From the NCBI GenBank assembly GCA_913775725.1, contig CAJYNG010000013.1:62001-126000 (forward strand): a DNA stretch of 64,000 bases, in the 5' to 3' direction. Shown in pieces: positions 21,330 through 33,757 of the stretch; position 1 is the first letter of the stretch; every line of letters begins with the position of its first letter. The position numbers and the translations under genes are program-made. This DNA is from an uncultured Stenotrophomonas sp. Its GTDB lineage: Bacteria > Pseudomonadota > Gammaproteobacteria > Xanthomonadales > Xanthomonadaceae. The notes beneath the pieces were generated by a model that saw only the letters and a list, made by a program, of their open reading frames with translations, was not told where the DNA came from and searched no databases.

Positions 21330-22288
21330 GCGTGCGAGGCCTCCAGGGTCTGTTCCAGCACGCGCCACACCAGCTCTTCGAAGCTGATGCCGGCCTGGCC
21401 TGCGGCCTTGGGCACCAGCGAATGGCTGGTCATGCCCGGCGCGGTGTTCACTTCCAGCAGGAAGAAGCGGCCGCTGCTGCGATCGCGCATCACGTCCACG
21501 CGACCCCAGCCACGGCAACCAGCGGCACGGAATGCGGCCAGCGCGATGCGCCGGATTTCTTCTTCGTCGTCACCGTCCAGGCCCGGGCACAGGTACTGGG
21601 TGTCTTCGGCAATGTACTTGGCGTTGTAGTCGTACCACTGGCCCTTGGGCACGATGCGGATCGACGGCAGCGCGACGTCGCCGAGGATGGCCACGGTCAG
21701 TTCGTCGCCGACCACCATCTGCTCCATCAGCAGCTGGCCGTCGTAGCGCGCGGCCAGCGCCACGGCCTCATCCAGACCAGCATCATCGGTCACCCGGCTG
21801 ATACCCACGCTGGAGCCTTCATTGGCCGGCTTCACCACCACCGGCAGGCCCAGTTCTGCCGCCAGCGCATGTACGTTCGACGCGTCGACCTTCCTGTACT
21901 GCGGGGTCGGCAGGCCCAACGACAGCCACACCTGCTTGGTGCGGATCTTGTCCATGCTCAGCGCCGAACCCAACACGTCCGAGCCGGTGTACGGCACGCC
22001 GAAGGCGTCCATCAGGCCCTGCACGATGCCGTCCTCACCGCCACCGTTGTGGCCGTGCAGGATGTTGAACACAAGGTCGATGCCGCCGGCGGCGAGCGCC
22101 TTGGCCAGCGCCGGGATGCCGTCCACAGCGAACGCATCGACGCCGCGTGACTGCAGGGCTTCGAGCACGTTGCGGCCGGAATCCAGCGACACCTCGCGTT
22201 CGCTGGAACTGCCGCCGAGCAGTACGGCGACGCGACCGAACACAGCCGGGTCGGTCACGCGCAGCGGCGGGAAGGTCAGCGTGCTCAC
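21326..22288 (-). CDS. ddl: D-alanine--D-alanine ligase
   Basis: ATP-grasp ligase that makes the D-Ala-D-Ala dipeptide for peptidoglycan precursors. 320 aa. N-terminal [20 protein letters not shown]-binding loop [16 protein letters not shown], and metal/catalytic end [19 protein letters not shown]. It overlaps murC upstream and ftsQ downstream by 4 bp each. The position corresponds to ddlB of enteric bacteria. Confidence 0.98.
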   Translation of the reverse strand: MSTLTFPPLRVTDPAVFGRVAVLLGGSSSEREVSLDSGRNVLEALQSRGVDAFAVDGIPALAKALAAGGIDLVFNILHGHNGGGEDGIVQGLMDAFGVPYTGSDVLGSALSMDKIRTKQVWLSLGLPTPQYRKVDASNVHALAAELGLPVVVKPANEGSSVGISRVTDDAGLDEAVALAARYDGQLLMEQMVVGDELTVAILGDVALPSIRIVPKGQWYDYNAKYIAEDTQYLCPGLDGDDEEEIRRIALAAFRAAGCRGWGRVDVMRDRSSGRFFLLEVNTAPGMTSHSLVPKAAGQAGISFEELVWRVLEQTLEASHA

Positions 22289-23721
22289 GCCTCGCCCTCC
22301 CCCTTGAAGCCTTCCACCGCGATGTGGGTGGCCACGGCGCCAATATCGCCCGCCCCCATCATCAGCAGCAGATCACCGTCCTGCAGCACGTCCGGCAGCA
22401 CGCTGGCCAGTTCGGCAGCCTTGCCCACCACCACCGGCTCGCTGCGGCCACGCGCACGGATGGCGCGCGCCAGCGCGTGCGAGTCGGCACCGGCAATCGG
22501 CTCTTCACCGGCCGGGTAGACCTCGCTCAGCACCAGTGCGTCGACGCTGGACAGCACCGCGGCGAACTTGTCGAACTGGTCGCGGGTACGGCTGTAGCGG
22601 TGCGGCTGGAAAGCCACCACCAGGCGCTTGTCGGCCCAGCCACCGCGGGCGGCGGCGAACACGGCTTCCAGCTCGCTCGGGTGATGACCGTAGTCGTCGA
22701 TGATGCGCACCTTGGCACCGCTGGCGGTGGTCACTTCGCCCAGATCGTTGAAGCGACGGCCGACACCGGCAAAGGCTTCCAGCGCGCGTGCGATCGCATC
22801 CGGCGCCACGCCCAGCTGCCAGCCCACCGCAGCGGCGGCCAGCGCGTTCAGCACGTTGTGCTTGCCGGGCAGCGCCAGCACCACTTCCTGGCTGGTGCCC
22901 TGTGGCAGGCGCAGGGTGAAGCGCATGCGCGAACCTTCCTGCACCACGTTCTCCGCGCGCACGTCGGCCTGCGGGCTCATGCCGTAGCTCATCACGTGGC
23001 GCGGGGTCTTGGCGGCCAGTGCAGCCACCTCCGGGTCATCGATGCACAGCACCGCCAGGCCGTAGAACGGCAGGCGTTGCAGGAACTCGGCGAACGCGGC
23101 CTGCACACGGGCGAAGTCGTTGCCGTAGTTCTCCAGATGATCGGCATCGATGTTGGTGATGATCGACATCAGCGGGTTCAGGCGCAGGAAGCTGCCATCG
23201 CTTTCGTCGGCCTCGGCCACCAGCCACTGCCCGCCGCCCAGCTTGGCGTTGGCGCCGGCAGCCAGCAGCTGGCCACCGATCACGAACGTCGGGTCCAGGC
23301 CACCTTCGCTCAGCACCGCAGCGGTGAGGCTGGTGGTGGTGGTCTTGCCATGGGTACCGGCCACGGCGATGCCACGGCGGAAACGCATCAGCTCGGCCAG
23401 CATCGCTGCGCGCGGCATGATCGGAATGCGCTGGCTGCGCGCTTCCATCAGTTCCGGGTTGTCTTCGCGGATGGCGCTGGAGACCACCACGCAGTCGGTG
23501 CCCAGCACGTTGGCCGCCGAGTGGCCGCGCATGATGCGCGCACCCAGGCTGGCCAGGCGGCGGGTCGCCACGTTGTCGGCGTTGTCCGAGCCGGACACTT
23601 CATAGCCCAGCGTCAGCATCACTTCGGCGATACCGCTCATGCCGGTGCCGCCGATGCCGACGAAATGCACGCGCGGGAATGCGCGCACCAGGTCGTTGGT
23701 GTCGTGCAGGCGGCGGATCAT
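22285..23721 (-). CDS. murC: UDP-N-acetylmuramate--L-alanine ligase
   Basis: Adds L-Ala to UDP-MurNAc, the first amino-acid step of the stem peptide. 478 aa from the ATG at 23721, preceded by GAGG at good spacing. This gives the family length; an ATG at 23754 would add 11 residues. [15 protein letters not shown] (UDP binding), [11 protein letters not shown] (ATP P-loop) and DDYGHHPSE are present. It lies 40 bp after murG. Confidence 0.98.
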   Translation of the reverse strand: MIRRLHDTNDLVRAFPRVHFVGIGGTGMSGIAEVMLTLGYEVSGSDNADNVATRRLASLGARIMRGHSAANVLGTDCVVVSSAIREDNPELMEARSQRIPIMPRAAMLAELMRFRRGIAVAGTHGKTTTTSLTAAVLSEGGLDPTFVIGGQLLAAGANAKLGGGQWLVAEADESDGSFLRLNPLMSIITNIDADHLENYGNDFARVQAAFAEFLQRLPFYGLAVLCIDDPEVAALAAKTPRHVMSYGMSPQADVRAENVVQEGSRMRFTLRLPQGTSQEVVLALPGKHNVLNALAAAAVGWQLGVAPDAIARALEAFAGVGRRFNDLGEVTTASGAKVRIIDDYGHHPSELEAVFAAARGGWADKRLVVAFQPHRYSRTRDQFDKFAAVLSSVDALVLSEVYPAGEEPIAGADSHALARAIRARGRSEPVVVGKAAELASVLPDVLQDGDLLLMMGAGDIGAVATHIAVEGFKGEGEA

Positions 23722-23761
23722 GCGCGGCCTCGCGCAGGGCAGGCGCGGTGGCATGCCTTCT

Positions 23762-24850
23762 TCATACAGCTTCCTCAAGAATGATATCGGCGATGCGCTC
23801 GGCGGCATCGACCTTGGCCAAGGCACGCGCGGCTTGCGCCATCTGCATGCGGCGGGCGGGATTTTCGGACAGATCGCGCAGCAGTGCGGCAATGCCGTCG
23901 GCCAGCGTTCCGTCCTGCTTCAGCAAAACCGCCGCGCCACGCTCGACCAGGAACTCCGCATTGCGGGTCTGGTGATCGTCGACGGCAGCGGGGAATGGCA
24001 CCAGCACGCTGCCGACACCGACCGCGCACAGCTCGGCCAGCGTGGACGCACCGGAACGGCACACGACCAGATCGGCCCAGGCGAAGGCTTCGGCCATGTT
24101 CGCGATGAACGGGGTGATTTCAGCCTGCACGCCGGCCTTGGCATACGCCTCGACTGCTTCGGCATGCATCTTCTCGCCGCTCTGGTGGCGCACCTGCACC
24201 GGCACGCTCGTGCCCAGCGCAGCAATCGCCTGCGGCACGCCGGTATTGAGCGCACGTGCACCCTGGCTGCCACCCACCACCAGCACGCGCAGCGGGCCGT
24301 GGCGGTCGGCGAAGCGCTGTTCCGGCGGTGCGATGGCGGCGATTTCCGCACGCACCGGATTGCCGACGAACTCCTCGCGCGCGGCGAAGGTGCCCGGGAA
24401 ACCAGTCAGCAGGCGGCGCGCATAGCGCGACAGGATGCGGTTGGTCATGCCGGGCGCGCGATTCTGTTCGTGCACCAGCAGCGGCAGGCCATGCAGGCGC
24501 GTGGCCATGCCACCGGGGCCAGAGGCGAAACCACCGAAGGCGACCACCGCACGCGGCTGGCGCTTGCGGATGATCATGCCGGCCGCGCGCAGCGCGCGCA
24601 TCAGCCGCCACGGCGCGCCCAGCAGGGCCAGCTTGCCCTTGCCGCGCAGGCCGGTGATGGCCAGCGTGTCGATCGGAATGTCGTGCTGCGGCACCAGACG
24701 GGTTTCCATCGCACCGTCGGCGCCCATCCAGGTGACCGGCACGCCGCGCTCGCGCAGCACGCGGGCCACGGCCAGACCGGGGAAGATATGCCCGCCGGTA
24801 CCACCGGCCAGGATCATCACCGGGCGCACGTTATCGGTGGCTGCGTTCAT
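23762..24850 (-). CDS. murG: Undecaprenyl-PP-MurNAc-pentapeptide GlcNAc transferase
   Basis: Membrane-associated glycosyltransferase that turns lipid I into lipid II. 362 aa. Glycine loops [18 protein letters not shown] at the N-terminus and [12 protein letters not shown] mid-protein, and the UDP-GlcNAc-binding [12 protein letters not shown] near residue 265. It overlaps ftsW by 4 bp. Confidence 0.98.
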   Translation of the reverse strand: MNAATDNVRPVMILAGGTGGHIFPGLAVARVLRERGVPVTWMGADGAMETRLVPQHDIPIDTLAITGLRGKGKLALLGAPWRLMRALRAAGMIIRKRQPRAVVAFGGFASGPGGMATRLHGLPLLVHEQNRAPGMTNRILSRYARRLLTGFPGTFAAREEFVGNPVRAEIAAIAPPEQRFADRHGPLRVLVVGGSQGARALNTGVPQAIAALGTSVPVQVRHQSGEKMHAEAVEAYAKAGVQAEITPFIANMAEAFAWADLVVCRSGASTLAELCAVGVGSVLVPFPAAVDDHQTRNAEFLVERGAAVLLKQDGTLADGIAALLRDLSENPARRMQMAQAARALAKVDAAERIADIILEEAV

Positions 24851-26172
24851 GACAGCCTCCCGAAGGTTGGTTCGATGCGCGACTGCAGGCGGCTGGTGCC
24901 GCGTGCTGCGGCCGGGGCCGCTGCGGTGGCTGCTGCCGGCTCGGCACTCATCGGTACACTGGTCGATGCCGGCGCGACCGGCTCAACCATCGGCTCGGCA
25001 GCGGCGTCTTCGGCGCCGCCGATGCGCACCGCCTGGCGGCGCTCGGCGCGCTTGAGTTCATAGGACACGCGCAGCAGCAGGCCCATCGCCACGCAGGTCA
25101 TCAGCACCGACGAACCGCCGGAGGAGATCAGCGGCAGGGTCAGGCCCTTGGTCGGCAGGATGCCCAGGTTCACGCCGATCGAGACGAAGGTCTGCATGCT
25201 GATCCACAGGCCGATGCCGAAGGCGATGTAGCCGGAGAAGTGTCGCTTCATTTCCACGCAGCGCATGCCCAGCCAGAAGGTGCGGCCGACCAGCAGCGCG
25301 TACAGGGCCACGATCACGCAGGTGCCCAGGAAGCCGAATTCCTCGGCGGTGACCGAGAAGATGAAGTCGGTATGCGCTTCGGGCAGGTAGTACAGCTTCT
25401 GCACCGAGTTGCCCAGGCCAACGCCGGTCCATTCACCACGGCCCACTGCCATCAGCGCGTTCGACAGCTGGTAGCCGTCACCCTGCTGGTCGGCCCACGG
25501 GTCCAGGAAGGAGGTGATGCGGCGCATGCGGTACGGCTCGATGATCGCCAGCGCGCTCATGCCGACCAGGCCGATGATCACCGGCATCGACATGCGCGGC
25601 ATGTTCACCCCGCCCAGCACCAGCATGCCGGCGGTGATCGCCAGTAGCAGGGTCGACGAACCGAAGTCCGGCTGCAGCAGCAGCAGCACCACCAGCGCAC
25701 CGGCCACGCCCAGCGGCTTGAGCATCGCCGGCCAGGTCGCATTGACCTCGTCGCGGAAACGCACCAGGTAGCTCGACAGCCAGACGATGTACAGCACCTT
25801 CACCGCTTCAACCGTCTGGAACTTGGAGATGCCCAGGTTGATCCAGCGGCGCGCACCGTTGACCGTGCTGCCCAGGCCCGGCGTGAACACCGCCAGCAGC
25901 AGCACGAAGCAGCCCAGCAGCAGCATCTGGTTGTACTGCTCGATGGACTTCAGCTCGGTGCGGGCGGCGATGACCGCCAGCACGATACCCACCGCCAGGA
26001 AGATCAGGTGGCGGTTGAGGTAGTAGAACGGGCTGCTCATCAAGGCGATCGAGCTGGACGCCACCATCACCACGCCGACACCGGTGAGCGCGATGATCGC
26101 GCCCAGCAGCCACTTGTCGTAGCTGCCTTCGATGGCTTCAAGGCGTGTTGCCTGGCGGGACAGGTCGTTCAT
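24847..26172 (-). CDS. ftsW: SEDS glycosyltransferase FtsW
   Basis: Septal peptidoglycan polymerase working with FtsI. 441 aa with about ten transmembrane helices. Family motifs include [19 protein letters not shown], the catalytic-loop region [20 protein letters not shown], and [16 protein letters not shown]. The tail of about 60 residues after the last helix is long, Ala/Pro-rich and probably cytoplasmic and disordered. murD, which often stands between mraY and ftsW, is missing here. Confidence 0.98.
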   Translation of the reverse strand: MNDLSRQATRLEAIEGSYDKWLLGAIIALTGVGVVMVASSSIALMSSPFYYLNRHLIFLAVGIVLAVIAARTELKSIEQYNQMLLLGCFVLLLAVFTPGLGSTVNGARRWINLGISKFQTVEAVKVLYIVWLSSYLVRFRDEVNATWPAMLKPLGVAGALVVLLLLQPDFGSSTLLLAITAGMLVLGGVNMPRMSMPVIIGLVGMSALAIIEPYRMRRITSFLDPWADQQGDGYQLSNALMAVGRGEWTGVGLGNSVQKLYYLPEAHTDFIFSVTAEEFGFLGTCVIVALYALLVGRTFWLGMRCVEMKRHFSGYIAFGIGLWISMQTFVSIGVNLGILPTKGLTLPLISSGGSSVLMTCVAMGLLLRVSYELKRAERRQAVRIGGAEDAAAEPMVEPVAPASTSVPMSAEPAAATAAAPAAARGTSRLQSRIEPTFGRLS

Positions 26173-26173
26173 C

Positions 26174-27259
26174 TCAGCGCACCTTCAACGTGGCCAGGCC
26201 GATCAGCACGAGCACGACGGAGATGATCCAGAAGCGCACGATCACGCGCGGCTCCGGCCAGCCCTTCAGTTCGAAATGGTGGTGGATCGGCGCCATGCGG
26301 AACACGCGCTTGCCGGTCAGCTTGAACGAAGCGACCTGGATCATCACCGACAGCGTTTCGATGACGAACACGCCGCCCATGATCACCAGCACCAGTTCCT
26401 GGCGGGTGATCACCGCGATCGTGCCCAGTACCGCGCCCAGCGCCAGTGCACCGATGTCGCCCATGAAGACCATGGCCGGATAGGTGTTGAACCACAGGAA
26501 GCCCAGGCCTGCACCGGCGATGGCCGCGCAGATGATGACCAGCTCGCCGGCGCCCGGGATCTGCGGGATCTGCAGGTAGTTGGCGAACACCACGTTGCCC
26601 GAGGCATAGGCGAACACCCCCAGCGCGCAGGCCACCAGCACGGTCGGCATGATCGCCAGGCCGTCCAGGCCGTCGGTCAGGTTCACCGCGTTGGAGAAGC
26701 CGACGATCCAGAAGTAGGCGATGGCCACGAAGCCGATGCCCGCCAGCGGCAGCGCGATCGACTTGAACATCGGGATGTAGAAGGTCAGCGCTGCCGGCAC
26801 GTCGGCCGTGTAGAACAGGAACAGGCCAGCGGCCAGGCCGAAGATCGACTGCAGCAGGTACTTCCAGCGCGACTTCAGGCCGTTCGGGTCGCGGCGGACG
26901 ATCTTGATCCAGTCGTCATACCAGCCGATGGCGCCGAAGCACAGCATCACCGCCAGCACCAGCCACACGTAGCGGTTACGCAGGTCGGCCCACATCAGCA
27001 CCGACAGGGTGATGGTGAGCAGGATCAGCGAACCGCCCATGGTCGGCGTACCGGCCTTGGAGAAATGGGTCTGCGGACCGTCCTTGCGGATCGGCTGGCC
27101 GCCCTTGAACTGGGCAAGCTTGCGGATCATCGCCGGGCCAAGCCACAGCGACAGGAACAGGGCCGTCAGCGCGGCAAGGATGGCGCGGAACGTCTGGTAG
27201 TTGAACAGCCCGAACAGGCTCTCCAACTGCTGCAACCATCGAGCCAGTTCATACAACAT
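26174..27259 (-). CDS. mraY: Phospho-MurNAc-pentapeptide transferase
   Basis: Makes lipid I on the inner face of the membrane. 361 aa from the ATG at 27259, the standard length; the frame extends 20 codons upstream without similarity. Ten membrane helices. Signatures are the first Asp pair in [22 protein letters not shown], and the final [13 protein letters not shown]. It overlaps murF by 11 bp and is one base from ftsW. Confidence 0.98.
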   Translation of the reverse strand: MLYELARWLQQLESLFGLFNYQTFRAILAALTALFLSLWLGPAMIRKLAQFKGGQPIRKDGPQTHFSKAGTPTMGGSLILLTITLSVLMWADLRNRYVWLVLAVMLCFGAIGWYDDWIKIVRRDPNGLKSRWKYLLQSIFGLAAGLFLFYTADVPAALTFYIPMFKSIALPLAGIGFVAIAYFWIVGFSNAVNLTDGLDGLAIMPTVLVACALGVFAYASGNVVFANYLQIPQIPGAGELVIICAAIAGAGLGFLWFNTYPAMVFMGDIGALALGAVLGTIAVITRQELVLVIMGGVFVIETLSVMIQVASFKLTGKRVFRMAPIHHHFELKGWPEPRVIVRFWIISVVLVLIGLATLKVR

Positions 27260-28643
27260 GCGGGGATTCCTCTCCTTGCGCCAGCAGCGCTTTGACAATC
27301 GTGTCCATGGCGCTGCCACGGGAACCCTTGACCAGGCAGCGCACGCCGGCGTGCAGCTCGTCCTTCAGCGCCTGCGACAGCGCGTCATGGGTGGCGAAAT
27401 GACGGCCGCCTTCGCCGAAGGCGGTGGCGGCAGCGGCGCTGAGCGCTCCCAACGCATACAGGCGCTTGAGGCCAGCGGCGCGCGCGCGGAGCCCCGCCTG
27501 CGCGTGCAGCGCTTCAGCGTCCGGCCCCAGCTCGCGCATGTCGCCCAGCACCAGCCAGCCCTCTTCCGGGGCTGCGGCCAGGGCATCGATGGCCGCAGCC
27601 AAGGAGCCGGGATTGGCGTTGTAGCTGTCATCCACCAGTACCGCGCCGTTGCGCAGCTGATGGGCAATCTGGCGGCCCGGCACCGGCTGCGCTTCGGCCA
27701 GGCCGGCGGCAATCAGCGCCAGATCGACACCGGCGGCCAGCGCCAGGCTGGCAGCGGCCAGCGCATTGCTGACGTTGTGGCGACCCGGCAGGCCGAGTAC
27801 CACGCGGGCTTCGCCGGCCGGCGAAACCAGGGTGAACTGGCTGCCCTGCGCACCGGCGCGGATGTCGCGCGCGGTGATGTCCGCCGTATGTTCCAGGCCA
27901 TAGCGCAGTACGCGGCAACGCGGCGGAGTGCCGACGAAATGCTGTTCGAACCAGCGGCCGTAGGCATCGTCGGCGTTGATCACCGCCACACCATCGGCCG
28001 GCAGCGCGGCATAGATCGCGCCCTTGGTCACCGCCACGCCGAGCAGGCTGCCCATGCGTTCCAGGTGCGCCGGGGCGATGTTGTTGACCAGCGCATAGCG
28101 CGGGCGGGCGATATCGGTCAGGTAGGCGATGTCACCCGGCTTGCCCGCGCCCATCTCGTAGACGGCGTAGTCGGCATCTTCCGGCGCATCAATCACCGCC
28201 AGCGGCAGGCCGATCTCGTTGTTGCGGTTGCCCGGGTTGGCGTAGACCACCTTGTGCGCGTGCCGGGCCACCTGCTGCAGGATCGACAGCAGCAGGCTCT
28301 TCACGCTGGTCTTGCCGTTGCTGCCGGTGATCGCGAACACCTCGGTGCCGCGGTCACGCTGCATGCCGGTGGCGATCTTCGCCAGCGCCAGTTCGCTGTC
28401 GGCCACCAGCACCTGCGGCAGTTCGATCGGCAGCAGGCGCTCGACCAGCAGCGCGCTGGCACCGCGCGCCTGCGCGTCGGCGGCGAAGTCATGGCCGTCG
28501 AAACGCTCGCCGCGCAGCGCCACGTACAGGCTGCCCGGGCCGAGATTGCGGGTGTCATGGCTGACCGCATCGATGGCCACGTCGTCACCGTGGATCTCGC
28601 CGCCGGCCCAGTGTGCGATCAGCGAAAGCAGGGTGCGCTTCAT
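27249..28643 (-). CDS. murF: UDP-MurNAc-tripeptide--D-Ala-D-Ala ligase
   Basis: Adds the D-Ala-D-Ala dipeptide to complete the pentapeptide. 464 aa. ATP loop [15 protein letters not shown] near residue 107, [14 protein letters not shown], and [15 protein letters not shown] in the C-terminal domain. It overlaps murE by 4 bp. Confidence 0.98.
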   Translation of the reverse strand: MKRTLLSLIAHWAGGEIHGDDVAIDAVSHDTRNLGPGSLYVALRGERFDGHDFAADAQARGASALLVERLLPIELPQVLVADSELALAKIATGMQRDRGTEVFAITGSNGKTSVKSLLLSILQQVARHAHKVVYANPGNRNNEIGLPLAVIDAPEDADYAVYEMGAGKPGDIAYLTDIARPRYALVNNIAPAHLERMGSLLGVAVTKGAIYAALPADGVAVINADDAYGRWFEQHFVGTPPRCRVLRYGLEHTADITARDIRAGAQGSQFTLVSPAGEARVVLGLPGRHNVSNALAAASLALAAGVDLALIAAGLAEAQPVPGRQIAHQLRNGAVLVDDSYNANPGSLAAAIDALAAAPEEGWLVLGDMRELGPDAEALHAQAGLRARAAGLKRLYALGALSAAAATAFGEGGRHFATHDALSQALKDELHAGVRCLVKGSRGSAMDTIVKALLAQGEESPHVV

Positions 28644-30148
28644 GCGATGCCCTCCCCGGCCTGCGAGCTCAGAACACCGGCCTTGGCAGCCAACGCAGCG
28701 GCGGCCACTTCGGTGTCGTCGAAGTCATGGCGCACGCCATTCACTTCCTGGTACGGCTCGTGACCCTTGCCAGCAATCAGGATGATGTCGCCGGCACCGG
28801 CACGCTTCACCGCCAGGCCGATCGCACGCGCGCGGCTGCGCTGCACGGTCACGGCCGAGGCATCGGTGAAGCCGGCCAGGATGTCGGCCACGATCACATC
28901 ACCATCTTCGCCACGCGGGTTGTCGTCGGTAACGATGACCTGGTTGGCCAGGCGCTCGGCGATGGCCGCCATCTGCGGACGCTTGCCGGTATCGCGCTCG
29001 CCACCGCAACCAAACACGCAGAACAGCGCGCCGTGCAGGTGCCCGTGCAGGCTGTCCAGCGCCTGTTCCAGCGCGTCCGGGGTGTGTGCGTAATCGACCA
29101 CCACGGTCGGCAGGCCGTCTTCGCCGCCCAGGCGGTTCATGCGGCCACGGATCGGCTGCAGCGCCGACAGCACTTCGGCGATGCGCGGCAGCGGCTGGCC
29201 CTGCGCGTGCAGGGTGCCGGCCACGGCCAGCAGGTTGTCCACGTTGAAGCGGCCCAGCAGCGGCGACTGTACCGCCGCGCGCTGGCCGTCGATGACCAGT
29301 TCGAAGGCGATGCCGCGGCCGTCCAGCTGCAGCGCTTCGGCGCGCACGCTGGCGTCGGTGGCACCGCGCGAGCTCAGGCCGATCGGCTGTACGCCCGCCG
29401 GCAGGCCGGCGAACAGCTGGCGGCCGAACGCGTCGTCAAGGTTGATCACCGCGGCCTTCAGGCCCGGACGATGGAACAGCCGCGCCTTGGCCGCGCCGTA
29501 GCTGGCCATGTCGCCGTGGTAGTCCAGATGGTCGCGGGTGAGATTGGTGAACACCGCCACGTCGTAGTGCACGGCATCCACGCGGCCCTGGTCCAGCGCG
29601 TGCGAGCTGACTTCCATCGCCACCGCGCGCGCACCGGCGTCGCGCAGCTGCGCCAGCAGCGCATGCATCTGCAGCACCAGCGGCGTGGTGAAGCCGGTCG
29701 GTTCAACCGAACCATAAAGTCCGGCGCCCAACGTGCCGATACTGCCACTGGGCGTTCCGAGCAGGTGCCATGCCTGGGCCAGCAGCTGCACGGTGGAGGT
29801 CTTGCCGTTGGTGCCGGTCACGCCCACCATCGCCATCGCCCGCGACGGTGCGCCATGGAACTGGTCGGCCATCGCCCCCATGCGCGCGCGCAAGCCCGGC
29901 ACGGCGATCGCATCGCCTGGTGCCGGCAGTTCGGCAGGTGCCGGCGGTTCGAACAGGATGACACCGGCGCCAGCCGCACGGGCCTGCTCGACAAAGCCCA
30001 GGCCATGCGCGCCGAAACCGGCGATGGCGACGAAGGCGTTGCCGGGGCGCACGGCGCGGCTGTCCAGCACCAGACCGGTCAGAACGGGGTCGTGCCCTGC
30101 AAGGGCAACGTCCGGAAGCAACTGCGAAAGCAACATCGAAGGACTCAT
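28640..30148 (-). CDS. murE: UDP-MurNAc-dipeptide--meso-diaminopimelate ligase
   Basis: Adds the third residue of the stem peptide. 502 aa. ATP loop [14 protein letters not shown]. The DNPRGED motif is the meso-diaminopimelate-binding signature, so a DAP-type cell wall is predicted, as expected for a gram-negative. It overlaps ftsI and murF by 4 bp on either side. Confidence 0.98.
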   Translation of the reverse strand: MSPSMLLSQLLPDVALAGHDPVLTGLVLDSRAVRPGNAFVAIAGFGAHGLGFVEQARAAGAGVILFEPPAPAELPAPGDAIAVPGLRARMGAMADQFHGAPSRAMAMVGVTGTNGKTSTVQLLAQAWHLLGTPSGSIGTLGAGLYGSVEPTGFTTPLVLQMHALLAQLRDAGARAVAMEVSSHALDQGRVDAVHYDVAVFTNLTRDHLDYHGDMASYGAAKARLFHRPGLKAAVINLDDAFGRQLFAGLPAGVQPIGLSSRGATDASVRAEALQLDGRGIAFELVIDGQRAAVQSPLLGRFNVDNLLAVAGTLHAQGQPLPRIAEVLSALQPIRGRMNRLGGEDGLPTVVVDYAHTPDALEQALDSLHGHLHGALFCVFGCGGERDTGKRPQMAAIAERLANQVIVTDDNPRGEDGDVIVADILAGFTDASAVTVQRSRARAIGLAVKRAGAGDIILIAGKGHEPYQEVNGVRHDFDDTEVAAAALAAKAGVLSSQAGEGIA

Positions 30149-31989
30149 TGCGTGCCTCCCGTAGCGGGCGGCGTCTGGGCTTGCGCGCTCGGCAGCGCAG
30201 CATCGAATTCAGCAGCGGCATCGACCGGCAGCGCGGCTTCGGCCGGCGGCGCGGGCAGGATCGATGCAGAATGGCCGACCTTGCCCGACTGCTGTGCAGC
30301 CAGCCACGACTGCAGGTCGTCCAGCGGCACGTCCATCAAGCGCAGGGTGCCTTCCATCACGTTGTGGTAGACCGGCGCTGACACCAGGCCACCGTAGAAC
30401 TTGCCGGCCTGTGGGTCGTTGATGACGATGACGGTGGCGAAGCGCGGGTTGGTGGCCGGCACCACGCCGGCGAACAGCGCGTTGTAGTGGCCGCGCTCGT
30501 AGCCGCCGGGGCCAGCTTTTCGCGCGGTACCGGTCTTGCCGGCCACGCGATAGCCCAGCACCGCCGCCTGCTTGGCACCGCCCTGGGTCACCACGGTTTC
30601 CATCATCGCCACTACCTGCTTGGCGACGTTCTCGTCGATGATCTGCTGGCCTTCGTTACGCTGGCCCTTGACGAAGGTCGGCGCGATCAGCTTGCCGCCA
30701 TTGGCCAACGCCGAGTAGGCGGTGGCGATCTGCAGCGGCGTCACGTTCAGGCCGTAGCCATAGGACATGGTGGTCTTGGTGGTGCCCGACCAGCGTGCCG
30801 GGCGCAGCACCACGCCACCGGACTCACCCGGGAAACCGCTGTGCGGTACCGAGCCGTAACCGAAGCGGCGCACGCCGTCGTAGAACACCTGGTCCGGCAT
30901 CTTCGCCGCAACCTTGGCCGCGCCCACGTTCGAACTGCGGGTGATCACGCCGGTCACGTTCAACACGCCGTTGTTGCGCGGCACGTCGCGGATGGTGAAA
31001 CGGCCCAGGGTCATGTAACCCGGGTTGGTATCGATGATGGTGTCCTTGGTCACCGCACCGGCCTGCAGCGCGGTGGCGATGGTCAGCGGCTTCATCGTCG
31101 AACCCGGCTCGACCAGGTCGGTCACCGCACGGTTGCGGCGGGTGTCCGGAGCCGCACCACCCACCGAGTTCGGGTTGTAGGTCGGCAGGTTGACCATGGC
31201 CAGGATCTCGCCGGTGGTCACATCCATGATCACCATCGAACCGCCGGCCGCCTTGTTGGCCACCAGCGCGTTGCGCAGTTCCTTGAACGCCAGGTACTGG
31301 ATGCGGCGATCGATGCTGAGGGTCAGGTCCTTGCCCGGTTCGGCGGCGCGCAGCAGATCGCTTTCGACGGTCTCGCCCTTGCGGTTGCGGATCACCCGCT
31401 TGGCACCTGCCTTGCCACGCAGCCACTCGTCGAACGCCAGCTCCAGACCTTCCTGGCCGCGGTCGTCGATGTTGGTGAAGCCCAGCACGTGCGCCATCGC
31501 TTCGCCCTGCGGGTAGAAGCGGCGGAACTCGCGCTGCGCGGCCACACCCGGAATCTTCAGCGCGACCACTTTTTCTGCCTCGTCCGGATTGATCCGGCGA
31601 CGCAGGTACATGAATTCCTTGTCCGACTTCTGCGACAGGCGGCTGCTCAGCTCATCCACCGACATGCCGACCGCCTGGGCCAGCTCCGGGATGCGCTCGG
31701 GCGAACGCAGCAGATCCTGCGGGTTGACCCAGATCGAGGCCACCGGGGTGGACACCGCCAGCGGCTCGCCGTTGCGGTCGGTGATCATGCCGCGCGAGGT
31801 CTTGATCGGCAGCTCGCGCAGGTAGCGGGCCTCGCCCTGGCGCTGGTAGAAGTCGCTGTTGATGATCTGCACATACGCCGCGCGACCGACCAGCGACACC
31901 GAGCACAGGCCGAGCGCCAACGCGACCCAGCGCAGGCGCTGGCGCAGGTTGAAGGCGTTGCGCGGGCGGTTGCGGCCGGTCTTGCTCAT
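30145..31989 (-). CDS. ftsI: Septal transpeptidase FtsI (PBP3)
   Basis: Class B penicillin-binding protein that cross-links septal peptidoglycan. 614 aa. One transmembrane anchor at about residues 19-40, the pedestal domain, then the transpeptidase: active-site serine in [14 protein letters not shown] (SxxK), the SSN motif in [12 protein letters not shown], and KTGTARK. The C-terminal 50 residues are Ala/Pro-rich. Beta-lactams of the aztreonam type target this enzyme. Confidence 0.98.
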   Translation of the reverse strand: MSKTGRNRPRNAFNLRQRLRWVALALGLCSVSLVGRAAYVQIINSDFYQRQGEARYLRELPIKTSRGMITDRNGEPLAVSTPVASIWVNPQDLLRSPERIPELAQAVGMSVDELSSRLSQKSDKEFMYLRRRINPDEAEKVVALKIPGVAAQREFRRFYPQGEAMAHVLGFTNIDDRGQEGLELAFDEWLRGKAGAKRVIRNRKGETVESDLLRAAEPGKDLTLSIDRRIQYLAFKELRNALVANKAAGGSMVIMDVTTGEILAMVNLPTYNPNSVGGAAPDTRRNRAVTDLVEPGSTMKPLTIATALQAGAVTKDTIIDTNPGYMTLGRFTIRDVPRNNGVLNVTGVITRSSNVGAAKVAAKMPDQVFYDGVRRFGYGSVPHSGFPGESGGVVLRPARWSGTTKTTMSYGYGLNVTPLQIATAYSALANGGKLIAPTFVKGQRNEGQQIIDENVAKQVVAMMETVVTQGGAKQAAVLGYRVAGKTGTARKAGPGGYERGHYNALFAGVVPATNPRFATVIVINDPQAGKFYGGLVSAPVYHNVMEGTLRLMDVPLDDLQSWLAAQQSGKVGHSASILPAPPAEAALPVDAAAEFDAALPSAQAQTPPATGGTQ

Positions 31990-32249
31990 GGCCGCACCAC
32001 CACGATGTCGGCGGCCTCGGGGAACTTCATGCCGAGCTTCTCGCGGGCGATGCGATCGACACGGTTGGCTTCGGCCAGGGTCGCCTGCTCCAGCTGCAGG
32101 CGGCCGAATTCCAGATTGATGTCATCGCGCTTGCGCTCGGCGCGCGACAGCTCGATGAACGTCTGCCGGTGACGGTGACGCACGAACACGACGCCGATCG
32201 CCGAGGCCACGGTGGAAGCCAGCAGGATGATCAGCAGCAGCCGGCTCAT
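31986..32249 (-). CDS. ftsL: Cell division protein FtsL
   Basis: Small bitopic divisome protein that recruits FtsB and activates FtsWI. 87 aa, with one transmembrane helix at about residues 3-23 followed by a leucine-rich coiled coil ([20 protein letters not shown]). [19 protein letters not shown] is the typical C-terminus. It overlaps rsmH and ftsI by 4 bp. Confidence 0.96.
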   Translation of the reverse strand: MSRLLLIILLASTVASAIGVVFVRHRHRQTFIELSRAERKRDDINLEFGRLQLEQATLAEANRVDRIAREKLGMKFPEAADIVVVRP

Positions 32250-33232
32250 GCATCGGCCTCCCGCTTCTGGGCCACGCGCAGCACGGCGCTGCGGGCGCGC
32301 GGGTTGGCGGCCAGCTCTTCGTCGGTGGCCTTGATGGCACCGCCGATCAGGTCCAGCGTCGGCACGAACGCGACCGCCTCGGGCAGGCGGCGGTTGGCCG
32401 GCGGTGCCTTGGCCAGGCGGTTCATGTACTGCTTGACGATGCGGTCTTCCAGCGAGTGGAAGCTGATCACCGCCAGGCGGCCACCGGGCTTGAGCCGTTC
32501 CACCGCCGCATCAAGCCCGGCTTCCAGATCGGCCAGCTCGCGGTTGATGTGGATGCGGATGGCCTGGAAGCTGCGCGTGGCCGGGTGGATCTTGTCCTTG
32601 CCACGCGGCATCACCGAGGCGATCAGCTCGGCCAGTTCGGCGGTGCGGGTGAACGGCTGCTTCTCACGGCGGGCCACAATGGCGCGGGCGATGCGACGGC
32701 TCTGCCGCTCTTCGCCGTAGGTCCACAGCACGTCGGCGATCTCGCGGTCTTCAACGCGGTTGATCCACTGCGCAGCGCTTTCGCCGCTGTCCGGGTCCAT
32801 GCGCATGTCCAGCGGGCCGTCCTTGCCGAAGCTGAAGCCACGTTCGGCCACGTCCAGCTGCGGCGACGACACGCCCAGGTCGAACAGCACGCCGTCCAGG
32901 CCTTCGGCCGTCGCATCCCACTGCAGCAGCTGGGCGAAGCTGCCACGGAAGATGGACACGCGCGGATCCGGCGCGAAATCGCGCTCGGCTACGGCGATGG
33001 CTTCCGGATCCTTGTCCATGACCAGCAAGCGCCCCTCGGGACCGAGCTGGGTGAGCACGCCACGTGCATGACCGCCACGACCGAACGTGCCATCCAGATA
33101 ACGTCCGTTTTCGATCACCCTCAGGCCTTCAAGGACCTGGGTGTACAGGACCGGCAGGTGCACCGCCGGCGACTGCGACACCGGAAGGTGACCGGCCTGC
33201 GCTTCTGGGCGCATCCGGGCACCCCGGCTCAC
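32246..33232 (-). CDS. rsmH: 16S rRNA m4C1402 methyltransferase
   Basis: SAM-dependent N4-methylation of cytidine 1402 of 16S rRNA; RsmI, also in this window, methylates the ribose of the same base. SAM-binding [16 protein letters not shown], then [19 protein letters not shown]. The start is taken as the GTG at 33232, whose GTGA overlaps the mraZ stop as in the rest of the cluster (328 aa). An ATG at 33214 is the alternative. Confidence 0.96.
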   Translation of the reverse strand: MSRGARMRPEAQAGHLPVSQSPAVHLPVLYTQVLEGLRVIENGRYLDGTFGRGGHARGVLTQLGPEGRLLVMDKDPEAIAVAERDFAPDPRVSIFRGSFAQLLQWDATAEGLDGVLFDLGVSSPQLDVAERGFSFGKDGPLDMRMDPDSGESAAQWINRVEDREIADVLWTYGEERQSRRIARAIVARREKQPFTRTAELAELIASVMPRGKDKIHPATRSFQAIRIHINRELADLEAGLDAAVERLKPGGRLAVISFHSLEDRIVKQYMNRLAKAPPANRRLPEAVAFVPTLDLIGGAIKATDEELAANPRARSAVLRVAQKREADA

Positions 33233-33675
33233 AACTTCAGGTCGAGCAACCCATCACCCAGATCCTCGTCAGACAATGTCTGCTGGATCAGGGCCCGATG
33301 CGCCTGCTCGCTCCACAATTCGAACTTGTCGCCCATACCGAGCAATACCGCCTTCTTCTCAATGCCCACCGCACCGCGGTGGCTGGCGGGGATGCTGATG
33401 CGACCGTTGCCGTCCAGCTCCAGATGGGCGGCCGAGCCGACCAGCTTCTGCTGCAACAGGCGCACGACGCGCTGGGTGTTGGGCTTGGACATCACGTCGT
33501 CGCGGACCCGCTCCCATTCCGACTCTGCATACAGCCACAGGCAGCCGGCTTCGAACGGGTTGTAGGTCAGCACGAGACGGTTGTTGCTGGCGCGCGCGAC
33601 GAGGTCGCGGTAAGCGGTGGGAACCGCCATGCGCCCTTTATCGTCAACTGTGATGGCCGTCTCGCCCTGGAACAC
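33229..33675 (-). CDS. mraZ: Transcriptional regulator MraZ
   Basis: AbrB-fold DNA-binding protein that represses the dcw operon. 148 aa if translation starts at the GTG at 33675 ([19 protein letters not shown]), the family start and length; GATAGGTG lies upstream. Two SpoVT-AbrB repeats are visible: residues about 5-50 ([15 protein letters not shown]) and about 77-125 ([14 protein letters not shown]). The open frame upstream of 33675 overlaps the promoter and is not coding. Its own binding sites appear at 33713-33757. Confidence 0.95.
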   Translation of the reverse strand: MFQGETAITVDDKGRMAVPTAYRDLVARASNNRLVLTYNPFEAGCLWLYAESEWERVRDDVMSKPNTQRVVRLLQQKLVGSAAHLELDGNGRISIPASHRGAVGIEKKAVLLGMGDKFELWSEQAHRALIQQTLSDEDLGDGLLDLKL

Positions 33676-33712
33676 GACGCGTGCACCTATCCTTCGCCCG
33701 GTGAAACATTGA

Positions 33713-33757
33713 ACCACGAAAACCCACAAAACACCCGGATTTCCCTCTGATGCCCAC
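33713..33757 (-). promoter_or_regulatory. MraZ operator: TGGG boxes at 10-bp steps
   Basis: On the minus strand five boxes fall exactly 10 bp apart: TGGG (33756-33753), AGGG (33746-33743), GGGT (33736-33733, shifted by one), TGGG (33726-33723), TGGT (33716-33713). Spaced TGGG repeats are the known MraZ target. They begin at the promoter -10 and continue into the leader, a position suited to autorepression. Confidence 0.75.
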
